Source: Ampullaceana balthica
Taxonomy: Eukaryota; Mollusca; Gastropoda; Lymnaeidae
Length of the DNA stretch: 64,000 nucleotides
Direction of reading: 5' to 3'
Assembly (NCBI GenBank): GCA_944989445.1
Contig: CALYLW010000138.1
Span: 799,421 to 863,420, forward strand
The notes under the pieces were generated by a model. The model saw only the letters and a program-made list of their open reading frames with translations, had not been told where the DNA came from and did not search any database. The position numbers were made by a program, and so were the translations under genes. Positions 59,690-64,000 of the stretch are shown here, in pieces. Within the stretch, counting starts at the first letter, position 1. Each line of letters starts with the position of its first letter.

Positions 59690-60055
59690 GAAAGTGTGTT
59701 AATAGTTTCAGAGGGTATTCTAATAGTTTCAGAGGGTACTCTAAAAGTTTCAGAGGGTATTCTAAAAGTTTCAGAGGGTATTCTAAAAGTTTCAGAGGGT
59801 ATTCTAAAAGTTTCAGAGGGTATTCTAAAAGTTTCAGAGGGTATTCTAAACGTTTCAGAGGGTATTCTAAAAGTTTCAGAGGGTATTCTAAAAGTTTCAG
59901 AGGGTATTCTAAAAGTTTCAGAGGGTATTCTAAAAGTTTCAAAGCTTATTCTAATAGTTTTAGACGGTATGCTAATAGTTTCAGAAGGTATTTTTATAAT
60001 TTCAGAGGGTATTCTAATAGTTTCAGTGGGTATGTTAATAGTTTTACTGATTTCG
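59690..60055. repeat. 21-bp minisatellite (ttctaaaagtttcagagggta)
   Basis: About 16 units, best conserved at 59735-59940 and drifting on both sides (agttttagacggtatgc and similar). It reads as a 7-residue repeat in several frames; treated as non-coding. Confidence 0.95.
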
Positions 60056-60353
60056 CTAACTGCTAAACTGCTGAAAGAAACTGTTCAGCAAAGCGATATA
60101 TAGACATGAGTTAAAACTAAGATTTCCTGAACAACTTGTACACGCCCATGTATGTATCAAATTTATTATTGGAGATATAGGTCCTGATTTTTAAAATCTT
60201 TTATCAATGTATGCTTGAAGCTTGGCGACTTCACATTAGGCGAACATTTAACACTACAAGAAAGTTGGAAGCAGATGCAATTCTTCCGTTGTCGGCAGTT
60301 TGAATATATTTATGAATGTTATCTTATTGAAATATCAAGAGCTAATGTTGTTA

Positions 60354-60536
60354 CCATATAACAGTGGTGGCGAACCTTTTCGGGGCCGCGTGCCCAAAAT
60401 TCAACCATAACCCACTTATTTATAGCAAAGTGCCAACACTCCAATGAAACCCGAAAATGGGGGTTTTGCTTAGCTAGTTTGATTAAGGAATAATATTTTA
60501 GTTACGTGACATAGGTTCGCCATCACTACCATAGAA
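60354..60536. mobile_element. 167-bp hAT-like MITE
   Basis: Element 60362-60528 with ends CAGTGGTGGCGAACCT and, inward from the right, TAGTGATGGCGAACCT. Flanks CCATATAA and CCATAGAA agree at 7 of 8 positions. Non-coding. Confidence 0.8.
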
Positions 60537-61299
60537 TGATAGATTTTTTTCTTCGCCCTTTAATTTGTAAGTAACCAACAAATTTCATTTGCCGACTTAT
60601 CTGACTGACCAAGACATCTCAGTGGCCAATGCATCTCAGTGACCAACATATCTCTGTAGCCAACATTTCTAAGAAAAGAGTATTTCCAAGATACAAAATC
60701 ACAAGATATCATTACCCCTTATTCTTCTGACACCGTGTTCAAACATAGACAATTTACAAGAGTAATAGTATTTTGTTGTGAATACGGCTCTTCGTGTAAC
60801 CAGATTTCTTATCCCAGAAATTGATCTTACTTTTCAAATTGGATGATGCTATAGGTGTGACGTCACTGACCTTTCACCCCGTCATTCGCTCGTTTGTTTA
60901 CCCCGCCATCTTGACATCTGATTTAACAATAGGGCTGTTAGGTAACAATGTTTCTGTATCTTAGCTGTTAGGTAACAATGTATCTGTATCTTATTTCACT
61001 TACGTCACTGCTACTGTTCCACTCTTATCAGCTGATTCTAATCGGGATCCTCTCAACGCCATGTTTGCTGGCTTTAAAGTGACTCATGAAAATGTTTGAC
61101 GTAAACCAACTGTGTAGCTGACATTGATACAACTACATCCTCCACAATAACCCAGCTGATGATACGGCCACGTCACCCACCGCTCGATACAACATCCACC
61201 AAGACATCCACCAAGACACCCACTACATTTACCAAGTCATCAGTTGTTGCTACCCGGATCTTTGCTAACAACGCCACCAAATCCTCTTTTCAACTACAC

Positions 61300-61775
61300 C
61301 ACCACCTCAACTACCACCACCTAAACTATCCCCACCTCAAATACACCACCACCTCAACTACCACCACCTCAACTACCACCACCTCAACTACCACCACCTC
61401 AACTACCACCACCTCAACTACCACCACCTCAACTACCACCACCTCAACTACACCACCACCTCAACTACCACCACCTCAACTACCACCACCTTAACTATCC
61501 CCACCTCAACTAACACCACCTCAACTACCACCACCTCAACTACACCACCACCTCAACTACCACCACCTTAACTACCACCACCTCAACTACCACCACCTCA
61601 ACTACCACAACCTCAACTACTACCATCTCAACAACCACCACCTCAACTACCACCACCTCAACTACCACCACCTCAACTACCACCACCTCAACTACCACCA
61701 CCTCAACTACCACAACCTCAACTACCACCACGTCAACTACTCCCACCTTAACTATCCCCACCTCAAATACCCCAC
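61300..61775. repeat. 15-bp minisatellite (caccacctcaactac)
   Basis: About 30 units with occasional inserted or substituted bases. Poly-Thr or Pro/Gln-like frames on the plus strand and Val-rich frames on the minus strand are repeat artefacts. Confidence 0.95.
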
Positions 61776-61779
61776 AACC

Positions 61780-62440
61780 TCATCCAATTTCTCCACCTCC
61801 ACCCAAAAGTTGATACATCCTTTCTTCTCCACCCAACCCACCCCCACCCCCACAACTTCCAGTTTCCCACCGTGGCCTGGGGGCCCAGGTAAGCCGGCTC
61901 TAGGTGATAATGAGAGGGACCATCCCGGCACGTGAGAGCCAGGAGCCAAAATAAACAATAAACCATTTCTTCTCATTAAAGCCAGCTCCTGCCTTGCTTG
62001 CATCTCTACTTAGGTGCTGAGAAGCTCCGTCTATAGTTTTAGAAATGGCTGTAAACTTTAAGTGTGCCCGTGGTTAAAGGGAGGTGGGGAGGGAGCTGTA
62101 GGTGTTTCAAAATCCAGGGAACGTCTGGGGATTTTTAATTTTTTTCATTCAATTTCGCTAAAAACTTAAATTTCCACCATAGTTGTGTTGGCCGAAATTA
62201 TTTGTATTTTAATGCTATGTGTCAGGAGACAAACTAAAATCATTGTTTTGACAATATCAACGATCTAGATAACATTAATATATGATTTAAATAAATACAC
62301 CTCAATAGATAGATTATCAAGAGTAAAAACTTTTTAACTTACTAACGCGTCAGTTATTTCAATAACATTTATCATTTGATACACCTGGAAGGCTTGTTAA
62401 CTAAGTATTTTTTTTTAAATTTCAATTTTTAATAAGAAAA
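61780..62440. other. Region without recognised gene
   Basis: An 83-codon minus-strand ORF (61752-62003) overlaps the minisatellite edge and has no recognised domain. The rest is AT-rich. No GALNT N-terminal exon was recognised. Confidence 0.4.
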
Positions 62441-62925
62441 ACCCGTAAAAAACCAAGTTTTTGACTATAAATCCTTTATGTACGAGAAGTAACTAAAAGA
62501 ATGTTCATTATAATACGCAGCGCCAGACCATCCAGAAATACAAAATTGAAGTTGTGTCGTAAAACATGTTTAATATAATACGCACCGATCAGGAATATGT
62601 TTATAAAAAGAGCTGTCAATAAAATACGCACCTTATTGCGCGACAGAAAGGTTGTTCAATATAATACGCACCGCGACGCTCTATCTCAAAAAATAGCATG
62701 ATACATAGGAATAAAAAAAATAATCTAAAAAATCAATAATTTAATTACGGTACATGCGATCGATCTGAAATTTTGATACATTGTTTTTATCATCGGTACG
62801 AAACTGCCTGCAAAATTTCAGCTCGCTATCTTGCGAGCAAGTGGGTTAAAAATCGATCAAAAGTTTTGGCGACAAGCAAGCAAGCAAGCAAGCAAGGTCC
62901 GCCGCAGACACCACGAGTTAATATA
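62440..62925. repeat. Dispersed repeat with gtgcgtattatatt units (copy 2, inverted)
   Basis: Reverse-orientation counterpart of 57240-57960: gtttttgactataaatcctt, then four ~50-60-bp spaced copies of aatacgca(c/g), then tgcaaaatttcagctcg and a short caagcaagcaagcaagcaag run ending at cacgagtta. The gtttttgactataaatccc segment also occurs at ~19085. Confidence 0.7.
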
Positions 62926-63280
62926 AAGGATTTAAAAATTAAAGAATTTTTGAGGAGCTTCAGAACTGAGTATATATAAATAAACCAGCAGTAAAAGAAT
63001 CCATTTATCCTCAATTACACAAAACAACGTCAATCAATTCTTGAAAACTTGCGTGCAATGAAATTGAAAACATTTAAAATCCAAAGTTGCATGAGCATGA
63101 ACACCTGTCGTTACTATAGTTATTCAGACTGACAAATATAACTTTATATCCTCCTATCTTGGAGTCTCGATATGGAAGCCATGGGCCCTCTATACTTGCA
63201 TGTGGTTTTAATGTCTAATACTGGAATCATGGAATCATCGACAAAACTTTTCGCAACAAACCCATGTTTACATTATATTA

Positions 63281-63517
63281 TCTTATCTGTTTACAGACGC
63301 TCCTTCTATACAGAAGACTATTGCGTCCTACGCTTATCTATGGCTTGTGTTTAGTCCTGCATTTTTATTAGAGATTTAAATGTTGATAAAGTGTTGGTTT
63401 TCCTGGTTTCTTCAGGCAACCCATTCCACGCCCGAATTCCGGAAGGGAAGAACGAAAATTTGTATGTGTTTGTTCTTGTATACGGAATAAGAAAGGTGTT
63501 TTTATCCTTATGTCTAC
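63281..63517 (-). mobile_element. Short 5'-truncated LINE copy (same family as 39 kb)
   Basis: 237 bp very similar to the 3' end of the LINE at 39174-39815: coding tail (NGLPEE-region with changes), 3' UTR, hairpin CTTCTGTATAGAAG, GGAGCGTCTGTAAACAG and a short GATAA tail. Strong 5' truncation; fossil. Confidence 0.85.
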
Positions 63518-64000
63518 AGTTGAAAATTTTCGAAAAATTCCTTTACAAGCGTGAGACAGAATATAAAACCAGTGCATTTATTGTATCTACTGAAATATAT
63601 CTTGCTCAAGAATTCAAACCAAATCATACACATTATTTCCATTAACTTATTTTCTTTTCCATTTTATCTTTTAATTTTTATTATTTAGAGAGCGATTTTC
63701 AGATGAGAACCTTTTCTGCTCTTATTCTTATAAAGCTTTCGTTGTGATTAAATGCATTAAGTAATTAACTAATCAATCAATTTCATGTGGGTTCCAGACC
63801 CGACTAGTCACACTGGTTCAGTCATACTTGCTGCCGGCGTCCAAAATGGAACAAAAGAGGGACACAAAAACAATAAACACAAGAGGGGCACAAAAACAAA
63901 GATCGCACTGAATTAGAATTTAAACTTTTTTAATTGAAGTAAGTCATTTTATAGTTTGGTTAATGGCGATCAATCTTAGCATATGTTAAAAAAAAATTCT
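63518..64000. other. Right edge, no gene recognised
   Basis: AT-rich sequence with a pair of gaggg(g)acacaaaaacaa-type repeats at ~63855-63900. No exon seen. Confidence 0.4.

Noticed and set aside
59629..60103. ORFs with SFRGYSK or SEGILKV heptad repeats
   Set aside because: 21-bp minisatellite artefact.
61159..61761. Thr-rich and Val-rich ORFs
   Set aside because: 15-bp minisatellite artefact on both strands.

Overview
This is a repeat-rich, AT-rich animal genomic window, most likely from a mollusc and probably a gastropod. The basis is inference: spliced genes with GT-AG introns, dense hAT, Tigger, Helitron, LINE and SINE copies, and many minisatellites. No bacterial operons, ribosome binding sites, CRISPR arrays or convincing functional tRNA genes were seen.

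Two host genes are supported, both on the minus strand. (1) Five exons at 15432-8028 encode the start of a secreted or membrane protein: a signal peptide, a WSC cysteine-rich domain, then a beta-rich stretch resembling a PKD-type domain. All exon phases agree, but the 3' end is not found. (2) Ten exons at 49573-34839 encode the catalytic and ricin-B lectin domains of a polypeptide N-acetylgalactosaminyltransferase (Golgi O-glycosylation). All nine joins are in phase and the gene ends at a stop codon. The exon or exons for the cytoplasmic tail, membrane anchor and stem are not found and probably lie beyond the right edge.

Layout: 1-3570 is a LINE tail with a second LINE inserted into it; that LINE is split by a hAT-like element which itself contains a Tigger-like element. 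3650-5110 holds inverted repeats with tRNA-like heads. 5.1-7.7 kb shows no gene. 8.0-15.5 kb is the WSC gene, with hAT, MITE and Tigger-like elements in its introns. 16.1-21.8 kb carries three decayed DNA transposons, one with a SINE inside. 21.8-27.4 kb is a head-to-tail Helitron array. 28.7-31.6 kb holds a hAT element and MITEs with 8-bp target duplications. 31.6-34.8 kb is AT-rich and gene-free. 34.8-49.6 kb is the GALNT gene, with transposons and minisatellites in its introns. 50-64 kb holds further Helitrons, microsatellites, short-period minisatellites, MITEs and LINE/SINE copies.

The most notable observations are a 52-bp minisatellite built from the GALNT splice acceptor (about 14 extra decoy acceptors), abutting Helitrons that share the loss of the Rep region and the same lesions, a SINE family sharing its 3' tail with a resident LINE, and a clean three-layer nested insertion. 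I did not find a clearly new biological system. All family assignments were made by eye, without database searches.
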